A stretch of DNA of 64,000 nucleotides, taken from positions 3,100,001-3,164,000 of the forward strand of contig NZ_CP060137.1 in assembly GCF_014235785.1 (NCBI RefSeq), read 5' to 3'. The DNA comes from Bacillus sp. PAMC26568 (GTDB lineage: Bacteria; Bacillota; Bacilli; Bacillales; Bacillaceae). Below are positions 9,409 through 17,396 of this stretch, piece after piece (the first letter of the stretch is position 1; each line of letters opens with the position of its first letter). The notes beneath the pieces are model-generated. The model did no database searches, had not been told where the DNA came from, and worked only from the letters and a program-made list of their open reading frames with translations. Position numbers and translations under genes: made by a program.

Positions 9409-9701
9409 TTTTAGCAATCAAGTCATAATGTTAACTTCAAACAATATAATTATTCCTTATGTTATTAAACATAATAGTGATTTAAGCCACTACCCCTTCC
9501 CATATTGTATAAGTGGAAACGGACAAAAGAAGTGGAATTTATTTAGAAAGAAAGATGTACAGGAGGTAAAAGAGTTCAGTCTGAATTTTTCCCCTTTCAG
9601 GTTTAAATCTATCGGGAATAATACTTATCTTGTTTTGTAATCGTTCAGTTTTTAAATCAAATAATAGGAGCCATATCATCCCTTAAATAAAAAAAAGAGT
9701 G
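9409..9701. other. Intergenic stretch without a convincing gene
   Basis: A 70-codon open frame at 9428-9640 exists, but it has no good ribosome site at its start and no recognisable family, and it lies between a repeat and a mobile element. I see no RNA gene here. The last part (CCCTTAAATAAAAAAAAGAG) is half of a terminator split by the element at 9712. Confidence 0.4.
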
Positions 9702-9711
9702 AATCCAAAAT
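9702..9711. repeat. Target-site duplication, left copy (10 bp)
   Basis: AATCCAAAAT immediately precedes the left inverted end of the element at 9712 and is repeated exactly at 11700-11709, immediately after its right end. Confidence 0.88.
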
Positions 9712-9844
9712 TAACGGGTTCGGTTGCGGGGTGCAAACATATTAATTAGCATTATAAATAGCACCTATAAAAAATAGGTCAACCAGAAATAAATCTGACT
9801 GACCTTATAATACGAAGCCCCCGATTGTTGAATAACAATAATGC

Positions 9845-10595
9845 CTCCTTTCACTTATTTATTACCAAAAGAGAGCCTAGAGGTTCATTTTTTCGATTTA
9901 ATTTTTCAAATAATAAGTAAAGCTTCCTATTAGATATAAAAGCAGGATTACTTTTAAAGTAGTGCTGACTTTAATGAAAAAGAGAGACTTTAGTGCAGGT
10001 TGTATGGATCATCATTCACCAACGTCTGTTTGTTTTTTATAATAAGTGAATTTTTACATATGTTGTAAAACTGAAACGTCCTTACCTTGTTATTTTGGTA
10101 CCCAGAATAAGTCTAGATAATTTATAGATATATGCTCTTGATTAATTCTGCTTATCTTTTCAAATATCCGCTATTACCTTAATAATCGTCCAATCCTTTT
10201 TAGTTTTATGCCGTATCTTATAGTAAGAGAACGCAAGTATCTCAGGTTCCTCCGTAACCCATACTGAACCTCTTTTTCACTTTCAAAGGTAAAAGCATAT
10301 GTTTGAGACATATGCTTTTATTAATTTTGTTCGGTTTGTTGTGAGGTATGATATCAGAAAAATCCTATAATTTTTGTTAATATTGATTTTTGCCCGTATT
10401 TTTATAGATGAAAGTTATCGTTTGTTGCAACATTATCTCTAAATATAGGCATTTATATTATAGTGATCAATAACTCTCATAGACATACATCCATTTTCTA
10501 TTAAATTGAACGTTTGTCTAAGCCAACTTCTTCTTAATACATACATTATTAGAGAGAGCGAATAAGCTCTAAACAAAAAAGAGAGGTGAGAACAT
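9845..10595. other. Gene-free leader region of cassette 1
   Basis: AT-rich sequence with no open frame that I can support. It contains one clear terminator-type hairpin (10291-10322). The promoter of the YjcZ-type genes must lie in the last 200 bp; I could not assign a sigma-K or sigma-G promoter with confidence. Confidence 0.4.
10291..10322. terminator. Terminator-type hairpin inside cassette 1
   Basis: A 12-bp perfect stem, AAAAGCATATGT with ACATATGCTTTT, and a 5-base loop, in an otherwise gene-free region. It probably insulates the cargo genes from upstream transcription. Confidence 0.65.
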
Positions 10596-10715
10596 ATGTA
10601 CGGATATGGCGGATATGGCGGAGGCTACGGCGGTGGTTACGGCGGCGGTTTTGCGTTGATCATTGTGTTGTTCATTCTTTTAATTATCGTAGGTGCAGCA
10701 TTCTTGGATTACTAA
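10596..10715 (+). CDS. YjcZ-family sporulation mini-protein (glycine/tyrosine-rich)
   Basis: A 39-residue protein. A Gly-Tyr repeat ([18 protein letters not shown]) is followed by a single hydrophobic segment, [18 protein letters not shown], the signature of the tiny YjcZ/SscA-type transmembrane family made during sporulation in Bacillus. The Shine-Dalgarno GAGAGGTGAG is 6-8 bases before the ATG. It is carried inside a transposase-less element, immediately ahead of a second family member. Spore coat or membrane association is inferred from the family. Confidence 0.85.
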   Translation: MYGYGGYGGGYGGGYGGGFALIIVLFILLIIVGAAFLDY

Positions 10716-10778
10716 ATAATAAAGCCAAATATTTATTTAAAACAGGTATTTTAAACAAGTACAAAGGAGGTGCAGAAT

Positions 10779-10874
10779 ATGTCTGAAGGTTATGGCTCTG
10801 GAAGAGTGTTTGCGTTTGTAGTGGTTATTTTCGTTCTACTTGTTATTGTAGGATGTTCATGCGGAGGGTACTAA
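10779..10874 (+). CDS. Second YjcZ-family mini-protein, variant with CSCGGY tail
   Basis: A 31-residue protein, MSEGYGSGRVFAF then VVVIFVLLVIVGC and a short tail ending SCGGY. The perfect AAAGGAGGTG ribosome site lies 6-8 bases upstream. The single hydrophobic segment and glycine/tyrosine context place it in the YjcZ-type family. Two cysteines at the end of the membrane segment are unusual and could form cross-links in the coat. It is co-directional with and 63 bp after the first copy, and a strong terminator follows. Confidence 0.8.
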   Translation: MSEGYGSGRVFAFVVVIFVLLVIVGCSCGGY

Positions 10875-10899
10875 TTCCACCCACAAAAATCCTGAATGT

Positions 10900-10934
10900 A
10901 AAGGACAGATTCCAGTGATCTGTCCTTTATTTAA
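10900..10934 (+). terminator. Terminator of the YjcZ-type gene pair
   Basis: An 11-bp stem, AAAGGACAGAT with ATCTGTCCTTT, a 7-base loop and following T/A-rich tail, 25 bp after the second mini-gene. Confidence 0.85.
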
Positions 10935-11200
10935 AACTTCGTACTATTAGGGGTACAGAAAAATTTTGTATTTATTCCCCGAAAACTACATCAATAGGCA
11001 AAAATATCTTGATATAAAACTCTCACGAAATCTTCGCCTCGGGTTAGAAAATAAGGTGTTTAGATTATGATGTGTCCTTACAGGAGGCTAAATTCATCAA
11101 TTAATCATCGAGTTTTTGCTGCTTTTTCGCATGCACCCTGTGGTTGGGGTAATTTGACTTTTTATCATATAGATTTCTGAAATGAAGGAGGATGAATTTA

Positions 11201-11347
11201 ATGCCATTTTTTGGATTTGAACGAAGAGAACGATTTTTTCGTGACGACTTTAGAAGAAGAAGGTTTTTCCCTTTCGAAAGAGAATTTTTCCCTTTCGAAA
11301 GAAGAAGACGTTTTGAGTTCGAAAGAAGAAGACGCAGATTCTATTAA
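11201..11347 (+). CDS. Arginine/phenylalanine-rich mini-protein, possible coat component
   Basis: A 48-residue protein composed almost only of Arg, Phe and Glu, with repeated FPFERE/FEFERRRR blocks and a C-terminal RRRRRFY. A perfect AAGGAGG site stands 9 bases before the ATG, and an intrinsic terminator follows, so it is very likely translated. I do not recognise a named family. Low-complexity, highly basic proteins of this kind occur in the Bacillus spore coat, and the neighbours are sporulation genes, so a coat role is an inference. Nucleic-acid binding is an alternative. Confidence 0.65.
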   Translation: MPFFGFERRERFFRDDFRRRRFFPFEREFFPFERRRRFEFERRRRRFY

Positions 11348-11385
11348 GCAAATGATTTAAACAGTGTTTCCATGAGCAAACGGGT

Positions 11386-11422
11386 AAGAACAGCTGCCAT
11401 CAAAGGCAGCTGTTCTTATTAA
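11386..11422 (+). terminator. Terminator of the arginine-rich mini-gene
   Basis: A 13-bp perfect stem, AAGAACAGCTGCC with GGCAGCTGTTCTT, around a 6-base loop, followed by ATT. Confidence 0.85.
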
Positions 11423-11452
11423 GCTAAGAAGCTGGTTGAAGAAGGCTATTTT

Positions 11453-11475
11453 AGGACCTAAATGGGTCCTTTTTG
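11453..11475 (+). terminator. Second terminator-type hairpin in cassette 1
   Basis: AGGACC pairs with GGTCCT around TAAATG, followed by TTTTTG. It lies 31 bp after the previous terminator, just before the conserved right-end module of the element. Confidence 0.6.
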
Positions 11476-11699
11476 TTTTGAGTAAATATAAACAATAATA
11501 TTTAGCAGAGCTTTTATTAACAAACCCTTCTTCAACTAAACTGCCCGATTGCTGAATAACTGTTATTTCCATTTTTATCACAAATACACCGTTAAAAAGC
11601 AAGATAAAACACACCAATTATGCTGCTAATTGGTGTGTTAAACGATGTGTTATTTATTATGCTGTTTTAATGTTTTGCACCTCTGAACCGAACCCGTTA

Positions 11700-11709
11700 A
11701 ATCCAAAAT
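11700..11709. repeat. Target-site duplication, right copy (10 bp)
   Basis: AATCCAAAAT follows the right inverted end ACCGAACCCGTTA directly and matches 9702-9711 exactly. The sequence after it (GGACCTCTCTTTTGATC) is the other half of the terminator of the opuF operon, interrupted by the element. Confidence 0.88.
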
Positions 11710-11731
11710 GGACCTCTCTTTTGATCATTTC

Positions 11732-13249
11732 CTACTTCAATAAACCTTCTTTTTGCAAATACTCTTTCGCCACTTCTGCAGGTGACCTTCCTTCTACATT
11801 TACCTGATAGTTCATATTGCGCATTTCATCATCTGTTATTTTTCCTGCCAGTTTATTTAAGGCATCTTCAAGTTCAGGATGCTCTTCAAGTGTCTCTTTT
11901 TTCAATAATGGTGCACCTTGATATGGAGGGAATAAGTTTTTATCATCCTCTAAAACCGTCAAGTTATATTGCTGAAGCTCACTGTCAGTCGAATAGGCAT
12001 CAATGATATTGATCTCACCTGATTGAATTGCTTCATATCTAAGCTTTGGCTCCATTGTTTTTAAATTAGGAAATTTTGTTTCATATAGTTTTTGTATGCC
12101 GAGGTAACCATCTTCACGATCTGAAAATTCAAGGGTAAACCCTGCTTTCATATTGCCTGCAACTTGTTTTAAATCTGACATTTTTTCAAGTCCATATTGA
12201 TCAGCTGCTTCTTTCGGTACAGCTAAAGTGTACGTGTTGTTAAATTGCATTGGCTCCAGATAAGCCATGTCGAAGTCTTCCATCATTCCTTTTTTCGCCT
12301 GTTCATAAACCTCTTTCCTGTCTGTGCTTGCAGCCTCTTCTTTTAGGAACGTTGTGATTGCAGTACCTGTAAACTCAGGATAAATATCAATATCCCCTGA
12401 CTCTAACGCATTGAAAACGAAGGACGTTTTTCCAAGCCCCGGTTTTACTTCCACTTCTAAATCTGTGTCCTGTTCTATTAATAGCTTATACATATTGATT
12501 AAAATCTCAGGTTCGGATCCTAGTTTTCCGGCAATCACGATGTCTTTTTTCCCTGTGCCAAATGCCATAGGCACAGCAACGATCAGGACAGCTATTAAAC
12601 CGGCAATTCCAATTGCTTTCATTGATCGTCTAGCAGATGTTTTTTCAACTAAGCGAAGCAGACCGTCGAATAGGATCGCAAGTAACGCTGCTGGTATAGC
12701 GCCAAGCAAAATCAGCATATTATCATTTCGGTCAATTCCGAGCAGAATCAGTTTACCTAATCCGCCTGCACCTATTAATGCAGCGAGCGTCGTTGTTCCC
12801 ACAATCAGCACCATCGCAGTCCTGATACCTGCCATTATGACGGGCAAAGCAAGCGGCAGTTCTACTTTAAAAAGACGCTTCGAATTGTTCATTCCCATAG
12901 CTCTTGCCGCTTCAACCAGGGAAGGGTCAACTTCTTTAATTCCTGTATATGTATTTCGCAAAATCGGGAGGAGTGCATAAATCACTAAAGCGATAATGGC
13001 CGGTACGACTCCAATTCCTACAAGCGGGATCAGCAATCCAAGCAAAGCAAGTGAAGGAATCGTCTGCATCACAGCTGATATTCCAATGATGCCTTCTGCA
13101 TATCTGGCTTTTCTCGTCAAATAGATTCCAAGAGGTATGGATATGGCCACCGCAAGCAAAAGAGCAATAAATGATATTTGGATATGCTCAAACAAGGCAG
13201 ATGCAAGCTCCCCTTGTCTCTCTTTAAAAACATCAATAAATGCATTCAT
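11732..13249 (-). CDS. opuFB: Osmoprotectant ABC transporter, permease fused to substrate-binding protein (OpuFB-like)
   Basis: A 505-residue hybrid. Residues 1-210 are a six-helix OpuB/ProW-type permease with the EAA loop EAARAMGMNNSKRLFKVELP. After a helix near 212-232, residues 235-505 form an OpuAC/OpuBC-type compatible-solute-binding domain that would lie outside the membrane. This architecture is known from the OpuF system of bacilli, which imports glycine betaine and related solutes. The partner ATPase gene is 3 bp upstream. The terminator downstream of the stop codon was split by the mobile element that ends at 11699. Confidence 0.88.
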   Translation of the reverse strand: MNAFIDVFKERQGELASALFEHIQISFIALLLAVAISIPLGIYLTRKARYAEGIIGISAVMQTIPSLALLGLLIPLVGIGVVPAIIALVIYALLPILRNTYTGIKEVDPSLVEAARAMGMNNSKRLFKVELPLALPVIMAGIRTAMVLIVGTTTLAALIGAGGLGKLILLGIDRNDNMLILLGAIPAALLAILFDGLLRLVEKTSARRSMKAIGIAGLIAVLIVAVPMAFGTGKKDIVIAGKLGSEPEILINMYKLLIEQDTDLEVEVKPGLGKTSFVFNALESGDIDIYPEFTGTAITTFLKEEAASTDRKEVYEQAKKGMMEDFDMAYLEPMQFNNTYTLAVPKEAADQYGLEKMSDLKQVAGNMKAGFTLEFSDREDGYLGIQKLYETKFPNLKTMEPKLRYEAIQSGEINIIDAYSTDSELQQYNLTVLEDDKNLFPPYQGAPLLKKETLEEHPELEDALNKLAGKITDDEMRNMNYQVNVEGRSPAEVAKEYLQKEGLLK

Positions 13250-13252
13250 AGA

Positions 13253-14200
13253 TTAACCTCTTTCTTCCGTTCGTCCTGATAGAAACTGTACGGCAGACTC
13301 TCTAGTTATGGTGCCGATTATTTGGCCGTTCTTTTCAACAGGAATGCTATCTTCTTCACCAAGACGGGCTAAAGCCTGTTTGATATCTGCAGAATAGGAC
13401 AGCGGCACTTTCATTGGATCTGTTTCCTGAGGAGGACGAACAAACCCTTCAATCGAACCCTCCAAAATAGTTGACTGAGCACGATTACCGATAAACTCCC
13501 TCACAAATTCGTTAGCAGGATTAGCTGCAAGTGCTGAAGGTGTATCGATTTGAACCGCTTCACCATCTTTCATCACACAGATGCGATCCCCGAGAGCAAG
13601 CGCCTCTTGCATATCATGTGTGACAAAAACAATTGTTTTATGGATTCTTTTCTGTAAATCAAGCATGTCACCCTGAAGCTTTTCACGGCTGATTGGATCA
13701 AGGGCACTGAACGGTTCATCCATCAAAATGATATCCGGATCAGCTGCGAGCGCGCGAATCACTCCAATTCTCTGCTGCTGTCCTCCTGATAATTCACTCG
13801 GTTTTCGCTTTCGATATGTATCGGGTTCTAAACCAACCATTTCAAGCAATTCATCTACCCGTTTGCGGATTTTATCCGGCTTCCACTTTCTAAGCTCAGG
13901 AACAATCGCGATGTTTTCCTCAATCGTCATATGCGGGAAAAGGGCAATTTGCTGAAGCACATACCCGATATTCCATCTGAGCTCATGAATTTCATAGTCA
14001 TGGACATTCTTTCCATTTATTAAGACAGATCCATGTGTTGCATCAATCAAACGATTAATCATTTTCATTGTTGTCGTTTTTCCGCAGCCGCTTGGGCCGA
14101 TAAAAACAAAAAATTCCCCTTTTTCTATCGTTAAATCTAAGGAATTTACGGCTTTTGTACCATCCTGATACTCCTTAGACACATTCTCAAAGCGGATCAT
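13253..14200 (-). CDS. opuFA: Osmoprotectant ABC transporter ATP-binding protein (OpuFA-like)
   Basis: A 315-residue ATPase. Walker A is GPSGCGKTT, the signature LSGGQQQR, Walker B IILMDEPFSALDP, and the switch histidine FVTHDM. The last 60 residues resemble a partial CBS domain, as in other betaine importers where it senses ionic strength. The Shine-Dalgarno AAAGGTGAG lies six bases before the ATG at 14200, so the upstream start at 14242 is not used. It is the first gene of the two-gene opuF operon. Confidence 0.88.
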   Translation of the reverse strand: MIRFENVSKEYQDGTKAVNSLDLTIEKGEFFVFIGPSGCGKTTTMKMINRLIDATHGSVLINGKNVHDYEIHELRWNIGYVLQQIALFPHMTIEENIAIVPELRKWKPDKIRKRVDELLEMVGLEPDTYRKRKPSELSGGQQQRIGVIRALAADPDIILMDEPFSALDPISREKLQGDMLDLQKRIHKTIVFVTHDMQEALALGDRICVMKDGEAVQIDTPSALAANPANEFVREFIGNRAQSTILEGSIEGFVRPPQETDPMKVPLSYSADIKQALARLGEEDSIPVEKNGQIIGTITRESAVQFLSGRTEERG

Positions 14201-14355
14201 CTGCTCACCTTTTTCTCTTTTATTGTCAGGCTGAATATACATACCTTTTCCATCTAATACCCGAATCTAATATAAGATATTCATCTTTTTTTAAAAATCT
14301 TCTAAACACAAGTGGAATTAACTGTATAATACTAGAAAAGGGAGCGTGAAAGCCA

Positions 14356-15000
14356 ATGATAAAGTCTAAAACAGACTCAATAACTGGATTCAATCAAGCA
14401 GAAGTTCCATTTACTCTGCTGGGAACCACGCAGCAGACCCATAATCTGGCCATTATGTTTCCTGGTCTCGGCTACACAACACAAGGGCCGCTTTTTCATT
14501 ATACGACAGGCTTATTCCTCGAAAAGAATTTTGATGTTCTGCACATTAATTATCAATACAACTCAAAAAACTATGAAAAATTCAGCAATGAAGAGATGGA
14601 TAAGGCATTAAAAAGCGATGTACGAAAAGTGATTGATGCTGTTTTAAGCAAACACGAATATGACGCTTTTTATTTAATAGGAAAATCGCTCGGGACAATT
14701 GCATTGAGTTCTGAACTTGGCAGGACTTCTTTTACAGATGCAAAAACGGTATGGTTAACACCGCTGCTGAACCGAGAGGATGTTTTCAGTACTATTTACC
14801 GTTCCAGACAAAAAGCACTTTGTATCATTGGTGACAAGGATCCTTATTTTGCAGAAGAAAACTTTCAGAAGCTCCAAGGAAATCCAAATGTGGAATGTGT
14901 GCTTATTCCAGGAGTTAACCACGGACTTCAAATCGAAGAAGATTCAGTAGGTTCAATTGATGTGCTGAAAAATGTGATAACTGAAATTGCTCAATTTTAA
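14356..15000 (+). CDS. Alpha/beta-fold hydrolase
   Basis: A 214-residue cytoplasmic hydrolase. The nucleophile elbow is GKSLG (serine near residue 116), the acid is in GDKDPY and the histidine in GVNHGL, giving the usual Ser-Asp-His order. An FPGLGY stretch near residue 37 forms the oxyanion region. It starts at ATG 14356 after GGGAGCG, with a TATAAT box about 35 bp upstream at 14323. It is monocistronic and divergent from opuF. The substrate is unknown. Confidence 0.75.
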   Translation: MIKSKTDSITGFNQAEVPFTLLGTTQQTHNLAIMFPGLGYTTQGPLFHYTTGLFLEKNFDVLHINYQYNSKNYEKFSNEEMDKALKSDVRKVIDAVLSKHEYDAFYLIGKSLGTIALSSELGRTSFTDAKTVWLTPLLNREDVFSTIYRSRQKALCIIGDKDPYFAEENFQKLQGNPNVECVLIPGVNHGLQIEEDSVGSIDVLKNVITEIAQF

Positions 15001-15001
15001 A

Positions 15002-15085
15002 AGTGTCTATTCAAGCTCTTTGAAGCACTAATAACGCCCCTTTGCTGAAAAAAGTGTTTCAATCAAGCTCTTTGAAGCACTAATA
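15002..15085. repeat. Twin 23-bp hairpin repeat
   Basis: TCAAGCTCTTTGAAGCACTA, continuing with ATA, occurs at 15011-15033 and again at 15063-15085, a 52-bp offset. Each copy is preceded by AAGTGT and can fold through TTCAA/TTGAA and AGTG/CACT. It lies in the 3' untranslated region of the hydrolase gene. Confidence 0.6.
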
Positions 15086-15091
15086 TGCATT

Positions 15092-15128
15092 AAAAAGAGC
15101 AGCAAAAATGATGCTTGCTGCTCTTTTT
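15092..15128. terminator. Bidirectional terminator between the hydrolase and M42 peptidase genes
   Basis: A stem of about 14 bp, AAAAAGAGCAGCAA with TTGCTGCTCTTTTT, lies between convergent genes, with A/T runs on both sides. Confidence 0.88.
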
Positions 15129-15145
15129 GATGTTTTTTTAATTTT

Positions 15146-16180
15146 TCACAGTACCATCTCAGACTTCACATAATGATAAAGCAGCTTCGCCGTGTTCTCA
15201 AGCGAATCTTTATGAGTTCGTTCAAATGCATGGGAGGAGTCGATTCCAGGTCCAATCAATCCATGAACGATATCATGACCGGAGCGGATTGCTGCAGAGG
15301 CATCGGATCCATAGTATGGATAGATATCGAGTTTATGCCCAATCTTATTTTCTATTGCCAGGGCGGTTAACCTTTTGCGCAGCTCATAATGATAAGGACC
15401 GCTTCCATCCTTCACACAAATGGAAACAGTGTACTCATCAGTTGACTGACCGTCACCCATTGCTCCCATATCCACAGCTAAATATTCAACAGTTTCAGGT
15501 GTAATATTTGAATTTCCGCCGTAGCCGATTTCTTCGTTATTTGAAATTAAAAAATGTGTTGTATAAGGAAGCGTGATGTTTTCTTCCTTGATTTGCTTCA
15601 TCAGCTGAAGCAAAAGGGCAACACTGGCCTTATCATCTAAATGGCGAGATTTGATGAAACCATTTGACGTGATTTCCACTCGGGGATCGAAGGAAACGAA
15701 GTCGCCTACTTCTATGCCAAGTTCCCGCACATCATCTGCATTTTTTACAACTTCATCAAGCCGGATCTCCATGTTTGCCTGATTTCGTTCCGCTTTACCC
15801 GCATCTTTGTAAACGTGAACAGAAGTCTGATGCATTAAAATGGTTCCTGTAAAGGTTTTGCCTGATAACGATTCAATTTTGCAATATTCACCTTCAATAG
15901 AGTTGTAATTAAATCCGCCAATCAGATCAATGGTTAAACGTCCGCTTGCTTTAATTTCTTTTACTATCGCCCCAAGCGTATCAACGTGCGCTGTCAGCAT
16001 GCGATGATGATGATTGTCAGTGCCGGGTATCGTTGCAAGTAAGCCGCCTTTGCGATTGCGCTTTGTTTCGATTTGACATTCAGCTAAATATTTTTCAACA
16101 TATGTAATCACTTCATTTGTATTCCCAGATGGGCTCGGAATCGATACAAGCTCTTTGATCAGCTCCATAGTTTCTTTCAA
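15146..16180 (-). CDS. M42-family (co-catalytic zinc) aminopeptidase
   Basis: A 344-residue member of the M42 glutamyl aminopeptidase/endoglucanase-type family (B. subtilis YhfE, YsdC and YtoP are relatives). Metal ligands and catalytic residues are visible in TAHVDTLG (His, Asp), SRHLDDKA (Asp), SNNEEIGYGG (the catalytic Glu pair), AVDMG (Asp) and the C-terminal SSHAFERTH (His). It probably degrades peptides in the cytoplasm. Translation likely starts at TTG 16180, six bases after AAAGGGGAG; the next ATG (16168) is 18 bases away. Confidence 0.87.
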   Translation of the reverse strand: MKETMELIKELVSIPSPSGNTNEVITYVEKYLAECQIETKRNRKGGLLATIPGTDNHHHRMLTAHVDTLGAIVKEIKASGRLTIDLIGGFNYNSIEGEYCKIESLSGKTFTGTILMHQTSVHVYKDAGKAERNQANMEIRLDEVVKNADDVRELGIEVGDFVSFDPRVEITSNGFIKSRHLDDKASVALLLQLMKQIKEENITLPYTTHFLISNNEEIGYGGNSNITPETVEYLAVDMGAMGDGQSTDEYTVSICVKDGSGPYHYELRKRLTALAIENKIGHKLDIYPYYGSDASAAIRSGHDIVHGLIGPGIDSSHAFERTHKDSLENTAKLLYHYVKSEMVL

Positions 16181-16346
16181 GATGGACTCCCCTTTGTTTG
16201 TTTATTTTTTATTATATCAGTTTTTCTTGTTCCCTATTGCAATGTAAGATCAAACGAAAGAACCGATTCTCCACCAAGAAAAATCGGTTCATCACCTTTT
16301 TTTATAAGAAATCACCTGTAACTTCTTTACCTGTCGGCTTTAGTTT

Positions 16347-16373
16347 TAAAAAAAAGCAGAACTTAATCTGCTT
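16347..16373 (-). terminator. Terminator of the LacI-type regulator gene, overlapping its stop codon
   Basis: Read on the minus strand, AAGCAGA and TCTGCTT form the stem, followed by eight T residues. The last codons of the gene lie in the ascending arm. Confidence 0.8.
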
Positions 16374-17280
16374 GAGTATATGTATATTTCTCTAAATGAA
16401 GCCCGCGATTATCTTTCATAAGATCTGACAAAACAATAAATGCAATGCATGCTTTTGTATCTTTAAATTGAACTCTTTTGGTTCCCTCTGGCAGGATTTC
16501 AGGAGAGTTCGACGTGCAAATGACAACATCATCCTTCAGATCACGACGCTTTGAAACAGCAGCAGCTAAAAATTCATTTATTATGATCGCTGATTTATCT
16601 TTATTACTTGCTAAAAAATCAGGAAGACCATCTTCATTCTCCATCACGTATACGTTATGCCGTTCAAGTCCTGATTCTTTGATGATTCTATCGGAAAGAC
16701 CCGTGTTATGAAATTTCTCCATGATTAAAAAAGCAGGCTTCCCTTCAAGCTTCTTTTTTGCAGCTGAAAAAGCCCCTTGATAATCATACAATACTTTATA
16801 AAACAGAGGATCATCAATAACGCTATCTGCTAGAACGAGCGGAACCCCAGATGGTACTGTTTTTGAAATGCTGTAAAATAAATCTTCACGAACATCAATC
16901 AAAATCACGCCATCAAGCTTGCGTTCAGCAATAATCTCAAGGTTTGGCTTTTCGACATCAATGCTTGATAACACAACATGGTATCCCTTTTTTGTCAGGA
17001 GCTGCTCAAGCTGAAAAATAAACTCAGCATGATACGAACGCCTCCATACTCCTTCATGCACGGATCGGTTTAAGAGAATTCCTATTAATCCCGTTTTTTG
17101 TTTGACTAAAGATCTCGCAGCCAAATTTGGAACATAATTCAGTTTCTTTGCAATCTCAAGCACCCGTTCCTTCGTTTCTGCTGGAATCGATTGATTTTCA
17201 GCCTTGTTTAAAACGTAGCTAACGGTAGCAACTGACACATTCGCTTCAGCCGCAATATCTTTCATCGTTGCTTTTTTCAT
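16363..17280 (-). CDS. LacI/GalR-family transcriptional regulator
   Basis: A 305-residue repressor-type protein. The N-terminal helix-turn-helix and hinge read MKDIAAEANVSVATVSYVLN through NYVPNLAARSL, typical of LacI DNA-binding domains, and the rest is a periplasmic-binding-protein-like effector domain. The start at 17280 is preceded by GGTGAAAAG; an in-frame upstream codon (17298) is unlikely. A 16-bp near-palindrome with central CG sits 17 bp upstream and may be its own operator. The effector is unknown, and no sugar genes are adjacent. Confidence 0.87.
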   Translation of the reverse strand: MKKATMKDIAAEANVSVATVSYVLNKAENQSIPAETKERVLEIAKKLNYVPNLAARSLVKQKTGLIGILLNRSVHEGVWRRSYHAEFIFQLEQLLTKKGYHVVLSSIDVEKPNLEIIAERKLDGVILIDVREDLFYSISKTVPSGVPLVLADSVIDDPLFYKVLYDYQGAFSAAKKKLEGKPAFLIMEKFHNTGLSDRIIKESGLERHNVYVMENEDGLPDFLASNKDKSAIIINEFLAAAVSKRRDLKDDVVICTSNSPEILPEGTKRVQFKDTKACIAFIVLSDLMKDNRGLHLEKYTYTQAD

Positions 17281-17296
17281 TCTTTTCACCATTTTC

Positions 17297-17312
17297 ACTT
17301 AATCGTTTAAGT
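17297..17312. promoter_or_regulatory. Candidate LacI-type operator
   Basis: ACTTAATCGTTTAAGT is palindromic except for one mismatched pair and has the central CG usual for LacI/GalR operators. It lies just upstream of the regulator start, which suggests autoregulation. Confidence 0.5.
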
Positions 17313-17360
17313 TAACTATACAGATTGTCAGATTAGAAGTCCAGTTCCAAATTCCGAAAA

Positions 17361-17386
17361 TAAAACACACACATTAAAGTGTGTCT
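17361..17386 (-). terminator. Probable terminator of the YkgA-like gene
   Basis: On the minus strand GACACAC and GTGTGTG pair around TTTAAT, followed by TTTTATTTTC. It begins about 11 bp after the stop codon. Confidence 0.65.
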
Positions 17387-17396
17387 TCTAAAGTAT

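Larger units (their letters stand above)
9712..11699. mobile_element. Transposase-less mobile insertion cassette 1 (1988 bp) carrying sporulation mini-genes
   Basis: Both ends carry the perfect 14-bp inverted repeat TAACGGGTTCGGTT. It continues as an imperfect repeat to about 26 bp (GCGGGGTGCAAA on the left; CAGAGGTGCAAA read inward on the right). The ends are flanked by the exact 10-bp direct repeat AATCCAAAAT. The interior has no transposase; it holds two YjcZ-type genes, an arginine-rich mini-gene and several terminator hairpins. The right-hand 159 bp (11541-11699) is nearly identical to the right end of the element at 59337-60102, and the first 33 bp also match. The organisation resembles the mobile insertion cassettes known for IS231 in the B. 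cereus group, but the end sequence does not look like IS231 to me. Confidence 0.85.

Noticed and set aside
9428..9640. A 70-codon frame between the repeat and cassette 1
   Set aside because: No ribosome site, no family resemblance, flanked by repeats. Left as unassigned intergenic sequence.
11357..11617. An 86-codon minus-strand frame across the right module of cassette 1
   Set aside because: The corresponding region in the second cassette does not keep the frame (it stops after about 13 shared codons), so conservation is at the DNA level.
16259..16290. GAACCGATT/AATCGGTTC hairpin upstream of the M42 peptidase as a riboswitch
   Set aside because: It is a single stem without conserved riboswitch elements. 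It may be a second weak terminator of the regulator gene or simply a leader hairpin.
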